From NCBI RefSeq assembly GCF_947500765.1, contig NZ_CANMTH010000009.1:92245-156244 (forward strand): a stretch of 64,000 nt of DNA, written 5' to 3'. Shown piece after piece: positions 17,983 through 26,613 of the stretch. The translations under genes were made by a program, and so were the position numbers. The DNA comes from an uncultured Formosa sp. (GTDB lineage Bacteria > Bacteroidota > Bacteroidia > Flavobacteriales > Flavobacteriaceae). The stretch's first letter is position 1. The number at the start of each line of letters is the position of its first letter. The notes under the pieces were generated by a model. The model had not been told where the DNA came from and searched no databases. It saw only the letters and a program-made list of their open reading frames with translations.

Positions 17983-18513
17983 ATGCAGTTAGAACATCTT
18001 ATTGAACAATTCCAGCAAAAAGACGAGAAGGCTTTTGAAATGTTATATAATATGTATGCCAAAAACATCCATGGTGTCATCTTTAATATTGTAAAAGATC
18101 AAGATATTGCTGAAGAAATTATGCAAGATGTTTTTATCAAAGCTTGGCACAAAGCTGAAACTTATTCTGCCGATAAAGGACGTTTTTTTACTTGGATTTT
18201 AAATATTGCACGTAACGCTGCTATAGACAAAACCCGATCTAAATCTTTTAAGAATAAAAAACAAAACCTTGATGCTCAATTTTTCGTAGATATATTAGAA
18301 CACGGAGATAATTTAAATGACAAAACCGATGCAATTGGCATTGAAAAATTTGTAAATAAACTAGCTGAAAAATGTATTGAAGTTATTGAGTTGTTATACT
18401 TTAAAGGATATACCCAAAAAGAAGCATCAGAAACTCTAAATATGCCTATTGGCACTATTAAAACAAGAAATAGAAACTGTATTAACAAGTTACGCACTAT
18501 AGTATTAAACTAA
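17983..18513 (+). CDS. ECF-type RNA polymerase sigma factor
   Basis: 176 residues. Region 2 is seen in DIAEEIMQDVFIKAWHKAETYSADKGRFFTWI (broken here as two motifs, DIAEEIMQDVF and FFTWILNIARNAAID). Region 4 ends the protein with a helix-turn-helix (GYTQKEASETLNMPIGTIKTRNR). The gene just downstream, 1 bp away, encodes a membrane anti-sigma factor of the RskA type, so this is a SigK-like factor released by degradation or conformational change of its partner. The inducing signal is not apparent. Confidence 0.9.
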   Translation: MQLEHLIEQFQQKDEKAFEMLYNMYAKNIHGVIFNIVKDQDIAEEIMQDVFIKAWHKAETYSADKGRFFTWILNIARNAAIDKTRSKSFKNKKQNLDAQFFVDILEHGDNLNDKTDAIGIEKFVNKLAEKCIEVIELLYFKGYTQKEASETLNMPIGTIKTRNRNCINKLRTIVLN

Positions 18514-18514
18514 T

Positions 18515-19327
18515 ATGGATATAAATAACTACATAAATTCTGGTATTTTAGAACTGTATATTGCAGGTGCGCTTTCGGAAGAAGAAAACAAGGACGTATA
18601 CAATATGATGCAGAAACATCCTGAAGTTTTAAACGAAGTCTTACAAATTGAAGCTGCTATTTTAAAATTAACAGCACACACTGCTCCTAAAAATACTGTC
18701 TTAAATTTTAAACCGATTGCAGATAAAATACGTAAACCAAATGCAGATGCTAAAATTATAAATATGAAGGCCGAAAGACTAAGATCTAGTTGGCTGTCAT
18801 TTACTGGTTGGGCTGCAGCTGTAATATTAGGGGTTGGTTTATTGTGGTCTATACAAGAAAATTCTGAATTACAATCTAAAATTACTGTTACTGAAACAGA
18901 TAATGAATTCCTAGAACAACAAATACAAATAGCAGACTCTGATTTAAAACAGGCTAAAAGTTTAATTACTATTTTACGAGATAAAGATATTTTAGCCATT
19001 CCGCTTGGCGGACAAGCCGTTTCGCCAGAAGCTTATGCTAAAGTATATTGGGATAAATCGGAAAACAGTATCTATTTAGACGTACAAGGACTACCAGACC
19101 CTCCAGAAGGTAAAGTATACCAAGTTTGGTCATTAACTTTAAATCCGTTAACGCCTACTAGTTTAGGTACATTAGAAAACTTTACAGCAGACGATAATAA
19201 AATATTTGCTATGAAAAATACTAATAAATCTGAAGCTTTCGGAATTACATTAGAGCCTGCTGGTGGAAGTAAATCCCCTACTCTAGAACAACTTTATACT
19301 CTAGGTACAGTGGCTTCAGTTTCATAA
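18515..19327 (+). CDS. Membrane anti-sigma factor, RskA family
   Basis: 270 residues. The N-terminal ~90 residues are a cytoplasmic zinc-free anti-sigma-like domain (SGILELYIAGALSEEENKDVYNMM). One membrane helix (about residues 90-110, WLSFTGWAAAVILGVGLLWSI) is followed by a short coiled coil and a C-terminal RskA domain (YWDKSENSIYLDVQGLPDPPEGKVYQVW, shown here over two parts: SIYLDVQGLP and GKVYQVW). It should hold the adjacent sigma factor at the membrane. The gene ends 24 bp before a long palindrome that probably terminates transcription. Confidence 0.88.
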   Translation: MDINNYINSGILELYIAGALSEEENKDVYNMMQKHPEVLNEVLQIEAAILKLTAHTAPKNTVLNFKPIADKIRKPNADAKIINMKAERLRSSWLSFTGWAAAVILGVGLLWSIQENSELQSKITVTETDNEFLEQQIQIADSDLKQAKSLITILRDKDILAIPLGGQAVSPEAYAKVYWDKSENSIYLDVQGLPDPPEGKVYQVWSLTLNPLTPTSLGTLENFTADDNKIFAMKNTNKSEAFGITLEPAGGSKSPTLEQLYTLGTVASVS

Positions 19328-19351
19328 ATTTTATGACCGTAAATAGTCTAT

Positions 19352-19395
19352 AAAATGCTCATGATTAAGATATATATCTTAATCATGAGCATTTT
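19352..19395. terminator. 44-bp perfect palindrome acting as terminator
   Basis: Two 22-base arms (starting AAAATGCTCATGATTAAG and mirrored exactly) meet with no spacer; the last bases are a T-run. It follows the anti-sigma gene and would stop transcription on either strand. The arms are much longer than those of ordinary terminators in this window. Confidence 0.7.
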
Positions 19396-19462
19396 TACTT
19401 AGTAATCCAATCATAATGAAACAATTCTTAGTTTGATATTATAACTTATAAAGCAAACGATT

Positions 19463-19991
19463 ATGAAAAAATACCTACTTTTCATCTCAATATTACTTCT
19501 ATTAATAAGTTATAACAACAAAACCGATAAAAGAATAATTCTATAATTGGAATGGCTTTCAAAAATTTCAAATAACTAAATGCTTTTATTGATTATACTA
19601 AAATAAGCGATACGTCTTTTTACGATAACAAATTTTTCGACCCCGAGTATAGCATTCTACATTTACGTAATCAAATCAACAATTAATCTTTTTTAACAGT
19701 ATTTCTCGAGACTCCCTTAACAGTAGAATTTATAAAGTGTTGGATACATTAATAATTAAAAATCTTAGTACATCTGAACTTATTACCATTGGGTATTCTG
19801 AATTTGATAAAGACAATAATATCAATCTTATTTCAATTGTTGATAAAACAGACAGCTTATATATTCAGAGTATTAAAAAAGTATGGAAAGCGAATAGAGA
19901 AACACATAAGATAGAAACTGTAAGCAATCTCATTGATATTAATTGTATTAATGAAGCATTCAGTTTATTATATTATCCAAAATTAAAATGA
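19463..19991 (+). pseudogene. Decayed lipoprotein gene (several frameshifts)
   Basis: An ATG at 19463 opens a lipoprotein-like signal (MKKYLLFISILLLLISYNNK) but stops at 19544. Where a lipobox Cys is expected there is Tyr (TAT). Coding-like sequence then continues in other frames: LNAFIDYTKISDTSFYDNKF from about 19578, ending in NQINN at a stop. It overlaps a further frame reading QQLIFFNSISRDSLNSRIYK that runs into the open stretch 19737-19991 (IKNLSTSELITIGYSEFDKD, ending YYPKLK). Joined, these give one plausible secreted protein of about 170 residues with at least two frameshifts. The GTG at 19737 is therefore not a genuine start. The ancestral function is unknown. Confidence 0.65.
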
Positions 19992-20048
19992 CTCACTCTT
20001 AAAACACATTTACCTTCTTCATGAAATAATAATCATACATATAAACAC

Positions 20049-20083
20049 AAAAAGCGTCTGTTATTTTACTAACAAACGCTTTC
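20049..20083 (-). terminator. Terminator of the TPR lipoprotein gene
   Basis: Read on the minus strand: AAAGCGT-x-TGTT / AACA-x-ACGCTTT stem with an 8-base loop, followed by a T-run, about 40 bp past the stop codon. Confidence 0.75.
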
Positions 20084-20120
20084 ACTCAATAAAAACCACC
20101 AACAAAAAATTATATATATT

Positions 20121-21416
20121 TTAAATATTTTTAATACGTTGAATATTAACAGGTCCTAGTTCGTAAGATGCTGTTAGTAATTCTTTTTTCAAAACATTAG
20201 CTTCTTCTATTTTACCATTGTCTTTGTAAATTTGAGCGACATGCAATAATATTAAAGGCTCGAAACTTTTACCTTTAACATGTGTTTCAATAATGTTTAA
20301 GGCTTTTTTAGACTCTCCTTTTTTATAATAACTCCACGCTAATAAATCGTAAGAATGCGGTGTTGGCCTGTTTTCAACTTCGCGTTCTGCTAATTTCAAT
20401 GCAGAATTAAAACGCTGTAAATCGTCTGTATATACTAATGTATTATATGCATTATACATATCACCATATTTCTTATCATCTACTGCTTTTAAATACGAAT
20501 TTAAATACTTCGTTTTAGAGAAATCGTCTCCCATAAATTCAGCAATTTCTGCTTTAAACAGCTCATAATCTGGAGTTTTATGAGATTCTGTAACTTTATT
20601 TAAAATACGCATGGCTTCTTCCGGGTTTTTATCGTTTGAATATACAATCCAAGCAATACCTTTTTTTGAATACGCATCTGAGGGATCTAATTCTAAAGTC
20701 TTTAAATAATATTGATATGATTTTTCTATCTGACCATTATGACCGTAATAATCTGCTATATTGGTATAAATCCATTGTTTTGTATTTGAATTATTAGAAG
20801 ATTCTGCTATTTTTAGAGCGTTCTCCATATACTTGATGGCCCCGTCTAAATTCCCTTCATGGTCCTGCCATTTAGCTAACCGAATGACATAGTCAAAATC
20901 GTTAAAATCCTGAATTTTGATTAAATATTTTTTAGCTTCGGTTATATTACCTAATTCTAAATACACATCGAAAAGCATGTTTTGTGTCCCTTTTAAATGT
21001 TCCCCTTTAACTTCTGCTTTTTTAAGTAAACTTAACGCTTCTTTAAAACGATGTTGCGAAATGTAATTTCTAGACAAGGCTCTTAATATTCCAGAGTTAC
21101 CATAATGTGTACGTGTATTTGCTTCAACCAAGTCGACTTCTGCTTCAATTAAATAATCAATATTCCCTGTAATTTTAAACATAGAAGACAAAGACGCAGC
21201 TTTCTTCAATAAATAAGGAAACTGATTTGGGTTTTCGTTCAATTTGTCGTCCCAAAATGCATAATCGGCTTCTATTGAAGACAGCGACTTTTGGTCTTCT
21301 ACTTCTACGTAGCAATTATAATCGCTCGTCTGAGCTATTTTTTTTGATGTTTTGGTATTACAACTAAAACAAAGTAATGCGAATACCAAAAGAGTAAAAT
21401 GTTGTGTAGTTTTCAT
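20121..21416 (-). CDS. TPR-repeat lipoprotein
   Basis: 431 residues. The signal peptide ends in a lipobox LLCFSC (Cys19). The rest is a chain of tetratricopeptide repeats, seen as alternating helices with the usual Ala/Gly/Tyr spacing (for example IEKSYQYYLKTLELDPSDAY and ALSLLKKAEVKGEHLKGTQN). Such proteins act as scaffolds for partner proteins, here in the periplasm or at the outer membrane. The gene follows two DUF4331 genes on the same strand with a 66 bp gap, so it may be a partner of them. No enzymatic motif is present. Confidence 0.85.
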   Translation of the reverse strand: MKTTQHFTLLVFALLCFSCNTKTSKKIAQTSDYNCYVEVEDQKSLSSIEADYAFWDDKLNENPNQFPYLLKKAASLSSMFKITGNIDYLIEAEVDLVEANTRTHYGNSGILRALSRNYISQHRFKEALSLLKKAEVKGEHLKGTQNMLFDVYLELGNITEAKKYLIKIQDFNDFDYVIRLAKWQDHEGNLDGAIKYMENALKIAESSNNSNTKQWIYTNIADYYGHNGQIEKSYQYYLKTLELDPSDAYSKKGIAWIVYSNDKNPEEAMRILNKVTESHKTPDYELFKAEIAEFMGDDFSKTKYLNSYLKAVDDKKYGDMYNAYNTLVYTDDLQRFNSALKLAEREVENRPTPHSYDLLAWSYYKKGESKKALNIIETHVKGKSFEPLILLHVAQIYKDNGKIEEANVLKKELLTASYELGPVNIQRIKNI

Positions 21417-21482
21417 GATGTGAGTGTTTTTATTTTTAAAACACTAGGGCAAATAGCGTGTTACCCTAGTGTTTAGTTTAAA

Positions 21483-22043
21483 TTACCAAGCAGAAGCTAA
21501 GTAAGGAAATGAACTTAAAAATGCTTTATCGTTGGCATCTACATTATCATCAGATAGTCCTGGATTTTCGGTAAAATCTTCTCCACCAAAAATTAATAAC
21601 AATTCTACAGTAATCACATCGTCTGCCAATGCTCTTCCTGTTAATACATTTGTACCATCGTAAAATGTAGTTGTACCGTCTAAAGACACCGTTAGGACAT
21701 CTGTTGCAAGTACACTTGTAAATGTAGTAGCATCTAATCCTAATGCATTTGTATCGCCTTCCATAGCGTAAGCTGGACTTAAACTTTCTAGATTGTTTTG
21801 AAACATAGTTTGATATGCTGCACCTTGCTCTGAAGGAATAGTTACGTTAAAGTCGTCTTTAGATGCAGATGACACAAATACAGTATTTATGGCTGGTCTA
21901 CCCATTTGATCCGCTTGCATATAAGTTCCTGTAAAATCAGGTTCAACCGGATCTATAATCATGTTATTATCGTCGTCGCTTGAACAATTAAAGGCTAATA
22001 AAGAAACGCCCACTGCTAAAAGTGTATATTTTAAAGTTTTCAT
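21483..22043 (-). CDS. DUF4331-type lipoprotein, corresponds to C-terminal half of the family
   Basis: 186 residues with a lipoprotein signal (LLAFNC, Cys20) and an acidic linker (SSDDDNN). The remainder matches the second half of DUF4331 proteins: the phrase QMGRPAINTVFV, then GRALADDVITVELLL, and the end motif DDNVDANDKAFLSSFPYLA. The gene just upstream encodes the first half as a separate exported protein. Function of DUF4331 is not established; members are secreted. The two chains probably assemble outside the cytoplasm. Confidence 0.8.
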   Translation of the reverse strand: MKTLKYTLLAVGVSLLAFNCSSDDDNNMIIDPVEPDFTGTYMQADQMGRPAINTVFVSSASKDDFNVTIPSEQGAAYQTMFQNNLESLSPAYAMEGDTNALGLDATTFTSVLATDVLTVSLDGTTTFYDGTNVLTGRALADDVITVELLLIFGGEDFTENPGLSDDNVDANDKAFLSSFPYLASAW

Positions 22044-22068
22044 AAGTGTATTTTTAAATGGTTAATTA

Positions 22069-22716
22069 TTATTTTGTTTTAGATTCTACCCAAGTATTTA
22101 TTGTACCTGAACCACCAATCAAGCTTTTTGGTACTTCTACCACTACAGACATTACGTTAGTTCCTGCAAAAGTGTCGCTTCCTACTTCGTTAAAACTTGT
22201 AGCATTTCCTGCGATAATTTCAGAGAATTGTGCAAAATCCATGAAAAACGGATCGTCTCTTGGTCCTGCAAAAAACTTCATGTCGTTGCTATTCTCTATA
22301 ATAGCAGTTCCGCCGTAAGCAGAAATATCTACCATAGAAGTTGTTGCTGTCGTTTCAATAGTACTACTTAAACCTGTTGTTGTTGGTTTAACGGGACCAA
22401 AGAAATACATTACTCCGTCGCGAGGAATAGCTTGAATAACGTAGTCTTCAATTTTATCATCATTAGTATCGATGTTAATTTCAATTAAAGTACTCTCGTC
22501 AAACATAGCGTCGCTAGAAGCTGCAGGACTTAATAACCCTTGTACATTAGCAACAAACACTATATTGTCTGTATTTTTACCTTGAAAGGCATAGAAATCT
22601 GTAATATCGCTTGTTCCTCCTTTTACTGCTGGAGCATCGATATGATCGGCTGCTACCATAAAGAAACCTGCTATTGATAAAGCTCCGATTCCTAAAATAA
22701 TTTTCATTGTTTTCAT
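22069..22716 (-). CDS. DUF4331-type secreted protein, corresponds to N-terminal half of the family
   Basis: 215 residues. A signal peptide (about 1-23) leads into the family's opening motif ADHIDAPAVKGGTSDITDFYAF, written here as ADHIDAP and SDITDFYAFQ. The middle contains ANVQGLLSP and FFGP, and DPFFMDFAQFSEII follows; the protein stops where full-length DUF4331 proteins continue. The missing part is encoded by the next gene, 25 bp downstream, which carries its own lipoprotein signal. Both halves are intact and separately exported, so this is a stable split rather than a recent frameshift. Confidence 0.82.
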   Translation of the reverse strand: MKTMKIILGIGALSIAGFFMVAADHIDAPAVKGGTSDITDFYAFQGKNTDNIVFVANVQGLLSPAASSDAMFDESTLIEINIDTNDDKIEDYVIQAIPRDGVMYFFGPVKPTTTGLSSTIETTATTSMVDISAYGGTAIIENSNDMKFFAGPRDDPFFMDFAQFSEIIAGNATSFNEVGSDTFAGTNVMSVVVEVPKSLIGGSGTINTWVESKTK

Positions 22717-22865
22717 AATAATTGAGATTTAGTTAATGATTTATTTGACTCTCACACATACCTACGAGAAAAAGAAAGTAGCGGTTTTGTTAAAATTATG
22801 TTAATGTAAAAAAATTGAATTTTTAACCTTTAAAAACTACATTTGTAAGACTAAGACTAAATGCT

Positions 22866-24050
22866 ATGAATCCATCGGCTAATGGCTGGATAAAAAAACT
22901 AATTAAAGAACTATCCAACCAAACCTTATTAGACAATCCTACAGATTACGACTTTTATAAGGCGTTCCGAAATTCGGGGTTCATTTATGGTTACAACATT
23001 AAAGTTGTAAACGACTATATTATTAACGAAGATCTTACTGAAGAAGAATTATGTAAGGTGAATTTATGTATTGCGTTTATAAACACACATAAAACTAGCG
23101 GTACCGAAACAGATCTTTTTGAAAGTATAATTGATTTTTACACGGCTATAAACGAAAACAAAACGTCTTTTTTAGGAGACCTTTTAGGAAGAGATTCTGC
23201 TGAAGTATTAGTAGAAAAAATAATGCATAAGCGTATTCAGATACATGAAAACGTTATTACTAAAAACTTCAATCATTACATTACTAATGTATTGTTGTAT
23301 ATAGATATTATTGCTTACGACCACTTCTTAGAAACAAAATCGATTTCAAAATCGTATTTAGAGATTTTAGAATCCACTATAATTACTATTGTTATAGAAG
23401 CTTTAAATTTAAAATCTGAAAAGAGTGATTATGATAAGAGTTTAATTGAATTGTTTCAATCGTCTTTACGTTACGAACAAATTGGTGAATTAACTTATGC
23501 AGAAGCAATACAAAATGCAAAAACACTAAAACATAATTTATACTATTTAGATATTGCATGTATGGCGGCATGGAGTGACTCTTGGATTGAACCTGCCGAA
23601 GCAAAATTTCTAGAAAATTTAAGTATATCTCTTCTTATTAATGATAAAGAACGGAATGAATCTCTAAATTCTATTAACCTGTTTTTTAATGCCAATCGTG
23701 ATGAAATACCATTATTAAGTGCGAAGAATGTTGTAAAAAGTTTTTACAATCGATCTTCTCAAATGGTGAGTAAATTAATTATGAGAAACAGTAATCGGTT
23801 ATTGAGAGAATTACGAGATAGTAAAGAATTAATGATTTTATTGTCAAAATCTACCGTTCGGGATTTAACACCTCTAGAACGCAAAAAGGTAAACGAACAG
23901 CTTTTAGATATTTTTAAAAGCATACCCAGTTTAGCCATATTTTTACTTCCTGGAGGCGCTATTTTACTACCTATCGTGATTAAGTTTATTCCTAAACTGT
24001 TGCCATCGGCTTTTGATGATAACCGTATTGAAGATGAACACGAGGATTAA
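22866..24050 (+). CDS. LETM1-related protein
   Basis: 394 residues, mostly helical. The C-terminal part (about 300-385) resembles the LETM1 core: a helical stretch with SNRLLRELRDSKELMILL, then PSLAIFLLPGGAILLPIVIKF, where the Pro/Gly-rich hydrophobic segment is typical of this family. Flavobacterial homologues are commonly listed as LETM1-related and biofilm-associated. No signal peptide is visible; the hydrophobic C-terminus could enter the membrane. It is a single gene, divergent from the DUF4331 pair and convergent with the LytTR regulator. Function in bacteria is not settled. Confidence 0.65.
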   Translation: MNPSANGWIKKLIKELSNQTLLDNPTDYDFYKAFRNSGFIYGYNIKVVNDYIINEDLTEEELCKVNLCIAFINTHKTSGTETDLFESIIDFYTAINENKTSFLGDLLGRDSAEVLVEKIMHKRIQIHENVITKNFNHYITNVLLYIDIIAYDHFLETKSISKSYLEILESTIITIVIEALNLKSEKSDYDKSLIELFQSSLRYEQIGELTYAEAIQNAKTLKHNLYYLDIACMAAWSDSWIEPAEAKFLENLSISLLINDKERNESLNSINLFFNANRDEIPLLSAKNVVKSFYNRSSQMVSKLIMRNSNRLLRELRDSKELMILLSKSTVRDLTPLERKKVNEQLLDIFKSIPSLAIFLLPGGAILLPIVIKFIPKLLPSAFDDNRIEDEHED

Positions 24051-24066
24051 ATGTGGTTCTAAAAGA

Positions 24067-24822
24067 CTATTCTAACCAGTCTTTAAACGATTTCACACGT
24101 TCTCTAGCAACAATAACCTGATCGTCTTTATACGAGTTTAGTTTAATTTCCAATCGTGAATTGGTATAGTTTACCATATCGTGAATGGCATTAATATTTA
24201 CAATAAATTTTCTATTTATTCTGTAAAATGCATTGGGCTCTAATTCTTGTTCTAATTGGTCTAAAGTTGAGTTTAAAAGATAGTTTCTACCTGAATTTGT
24301 ATGAAGGTACGTCCCTTTGTTTTCACTATAAAAACACTCGACATCGTCACTATTAATCAGTTTTAAATGCTGACCAACTTGTACCGAGAACCGTTTTTTA
24401 TAGGTGCGGTCTAACGGGTTTACTAGCAGATTTTTAATTTCGTTAAAATCTAAAACCACTTGTTCTTGTTTTGGGATTCGGGTTTTAAACTTTTCAACAG
24501 CTAATTCCAAATCATCTTCGTCTATAGGCTTAAGCAAGTAATCGATACTATTTAATTTAAAAGCTTTAAGAGCATATTCGTCGTACGCTGTTGTAAATAT
24601 TATGGCCGATTCTATGTTAACGCTTTCAAAAATCTCGAACGATAAACCGTCGCTTAATTGTATATCTAAAAAGATAAGTTCCGGATGTTCATTATTTTGA
24701 AACCATAGTATCGATTCTTCTACAGAATGCAACAGCACATCTACCTCTAAACTTAGTTGATTAACCATACGTTGCAGGCGTCTTGCCGATGGTTTTTCGT
24801 CTTCTATTATAATAACTTTCAT
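24067..24822 (-). CDS. LytTR-type response regulator
   Basis: 251 residues. The receiver domain has the acidic pocket (EDEKPSARR), the phospho-acceptor Asp53 (IFLDIQL), and the later Thr and Lys (FTTAYDEYALKAFKL, LLKPI). The C-terminal LytTR DNA-binding domain contains YFYSENKGTYLHT-like and YRINRKFIVNINAI segments. It is the partner of the histidine kinase encoded upstream on the same strand. LytTR regulators of this class usually act on a few nearby genes, so the adjacent TonB receptor locus is a likely target. Confidence 0.93.
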   Translation of the reverse strand: MKVIIIEDEKPSARRLQRMVNQLSLEVDVLLHSVEESILWFQNNEHPELIFLDIQLSDGLSFEIFESVNIESAIIFTTAYDEYALKAFKLNSIDYLLKPIDEDDLELAVEKFKTRIPKQEQVVLDFNEIKNLLVNPLDRTYKKRFSVQVGQHLKLINSDDVECFYSENKGTYLHTNSGRNYLLNSTLDQLEQELEPNAFYRINRKFIVNINAIHDMVNYTNSRLEIKLNSYKDDQVIVARERVKSFKDWLE

Positions 24823-24866
24823 AAGGGATTAAAACTTCTAATATTAAACTGTATGCTAATTGGTAC

Positions 24867-24942
24867 TGCGTGAGGGATTGGAGCAAGCTACCGTGTAGCG
24901 CGGAAAGCGCGGTTTTGGAGCCTTAGCGGAAAAACACGCCCA
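24867..24942. repeat. GC-rich intergenic repeat-like element with consecutive hairpins
   Basis: This short block stands out from the AT-rich surroundings. It contains GCTAC-cgt-GTAGC (24887-24899), then GCGC-ggaaa-GCGC (24898-24910), then a GGTTTT ... AAAAAC pairing (24911-24935), ending in CACGCCC just past the stop of the 2TM gene. Similar 'GAGGGATTGGAG ... AGCGGAAA ... CGCCC' blocks recur between genes in Flavobacteriaceae, from general familiarity with these genomes. Only one copy is seen here. Confidence 0.5.
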
Positions 24943-24944
24943 AA

Positions 24945-25259
24945 TTATTCCCATTTATGGTTCCGTTCTTTTTCCATAAGCTCTTTAATCTTATCGTCTT
25001 CCCAATTTTTACCAATTACCAGTGTTGGTAAAAATACAGACACACCATGAGCTAGTAGGCCAATTCCCCAAGAGCCTAAGGTTATAAAATTTTTCCATTG
25101 GAAATAGCTTTCTCCTGGATCCAAATTTTTAATATTTATTAACACAAGTACGAGGTTAACAACTATATATATTAAAGTATGTCTATAAAAACCACTAATA
25201 CGTCTTACTCGTTTTTTTGCGCGTTCGTAGCGTTCTTGTTCAAAGTGTGAATTGTCCAT
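24945..25259 (-). CDS. 2TM-domain small membrane protein
   Basis: 104 residues: a basic N-terminal helix (YERAKKRVRRISGFYRH), two membrane helices (about 29-47 and 58-77), and a short C-terminal tail with GKNWEDDKIKELM. This is the 2TM-domain family often encoded beside LytTR systems. The same domain forms the C-terminus of the histidine kinase just upstream; the kinase stop and this start overlap as TAATG, so translation is coupled. It may tune kinase activity in the membrane; that is inference. Confidence 0.8.
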   Translation of the reverse strand: MDNSHFEQERYERAKKRVRRISGFYRHTLIYIVVNLVLVLINIKNLDPGESYFQWKNFITLGSWGIGLLAHGVSVFLPTLVIGKNWEDDKIKELMEKERNHKWE

Positions 25260-26599
25260 TAGTTCCAGTTTTTTTGTTGTTTTTCTTCCTTTAAAATAGA
25301 TTCTATCTTACGCTCTTCCCAAGATTTTCCATAACCAAATACAGAAAACCCGTGAATTATAAGCCCCATTCCCCATCCTAACATCGGGTACCAAAACCAT
25401 TGATGTCCCCAGAAAGTTTGATAATTAATAAATATTAAAAACGGAATGACAACACAGTATGATACTAAGTTCCCGTAAAACCCTTTAATTTCTTCTACGC
25501 GTTTCTTTGCACGATTATATGCCTCTTGCTCGTTATAATTATGTTTTATTTGTTCCATTGTTGTAATGCGTTTTGTAAGTATTGGTAATTTAACTGCGAA
25601 ATACGTTTCGGTTTCGTCTATCAATACTTTTCTGTTAGTTAATATGCCGTAGCGATTTACAATATTCTGTAACCCTACGCCTTTTCTGGTTTGTAAAACC
25701 TCTTTCTTTTGTAAATTATTCTTCACAACCAAGACATTGTCTTCTATGGTTATGTTAATTTCTAATGGTTTTTGCTCGCTTACCGTATTGTGTTTTATGG
25801 TGTTTTCTAACAACAACTGCAAGGACAAAGGCACCACTTTAGCTTCAGGGTTGTCGTAGTTTTCTGGTAAGTGAAAAACGATGCTGTTTTCGAATCGCAT
25901 TTTAAGCAAATTCATATACGTTTTTGCAAACTTCAATTCTTCTTCGACTGTCACTAATTCTTTATCTTTTTGCTCTAATACATAGCGGTAAATTTTAGAT
26001 AAAGACACTGTAAAACGTTGTGCGCTATCTGGGTTTTCTTCAATTAAAGACGTTAACACGTTTAGACTGTTGAATAAAAAATGCGGATCGATTTGATTTT
26101 TTAAACTCTCGAATTGTGCACTTGCAGTTCCTGCAATAACCTTTTGTTCTTTAAGTTTATTTTGCTGGTACGCATTGTAATAATACACTAGATGAAATAC
26201 GATAACAATGCTAATCGTCATCCAAAACCCAAAAATGTAATCTGAAACCCTTTCGGTTGCTACAAACTCACTAAACGTAGCATCTTGATACACCATTTTG
26301 GTAAATCCGTGAATGATAAAAAGACCAGCTATAGTAATTAGAGATGCTCCAACAAACCCCGTTAAGACTCTTACGATATGCTGATTAGGTTTCCATGGGC
26401 GTTTAGATAAGTAATCGAAAAAAGCCATGTTTGAATATCCTAATACAAAAGCATACAGTTGGTAGAATATAAAATCTATAAAGAAATCGTTAACCGAATT
26501 ATAATTAAATCCGCTAAACCATAAATTCCCGATAAGGTACACCACACAGCCTATTGCAAATGTAATCGCTATACTTTTTACTGATTTAATCATATTCAA
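25259..26599 (-). CDS. LytS-type sensor histidine kinase fused to a 2TM domain
   Basis: 446 residues. Four membrane helices occupy the first ~150 residues. The His_kinase domain has the phospho-acceptor His in QIDPHFLFNSLN (about His173), and the ATPase part includes LLLENTIKHN and GVGLQNIVNRY. Kinases of this class usually end near residue 345; here the chain continues (LPILTKRITTMEQIKHN) into a complete 2TM domain (AYNRAKKRVEEIKGFYGN to GKSWEERKIE). The internal Met looks like a former start codon, so this appears to be a read-through fusion of kinase and 2TM genes. The response regulator is two genes downstream. Confidence 0.9.
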   Translation of the reverse strand: MNMIKSVKSIAITFAIGCVVYLIGNLWFSGFNYNSVNDFFIDFIFYQLYAFVLGYSNMAFFDYLSKRPWKPNQHIVRVLTGFVGASLITIAGLFIIHGFTKMVYQDATFSEFVATERVSDYIFGFWMTISIVIVFHLVYYYNAYQQNKLKEQKVIAGTASAQFESLKNQIDPHFLFNSLNVLTSLIEENPDSAQRFTVSLSKIYRYVLEQKDKELVTVEEELKFAKTYMNLLKMRFENSIVFHLPENYDNPEAKVVPLSLQLLLENTIKHNTVSEQKPLEINITIEDNVLVVKNNLQKKEVLQTRKGVGLQNIVNRYGILTNRKVLIDETETYFAVKLPILTKRITTMEQIKHNYNEQEAYNRAKKRVEEIKGFYGNLVSYCVVIPFLIFINYQTFWGHQWFWYPMLGWGMGLIIHGFSVFGYGKSWEERKIESILKEEKQQKNWN

Positions 26600-26613
26600 A
26601 GTCCTCGTTCTAA

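Noticed and set aside
19737..19739. GTG start of an 84-residue protein
   Set aside because: The same frame carries coding-like sequence upstream of the GTG, with no start there; better read as part of a relic.
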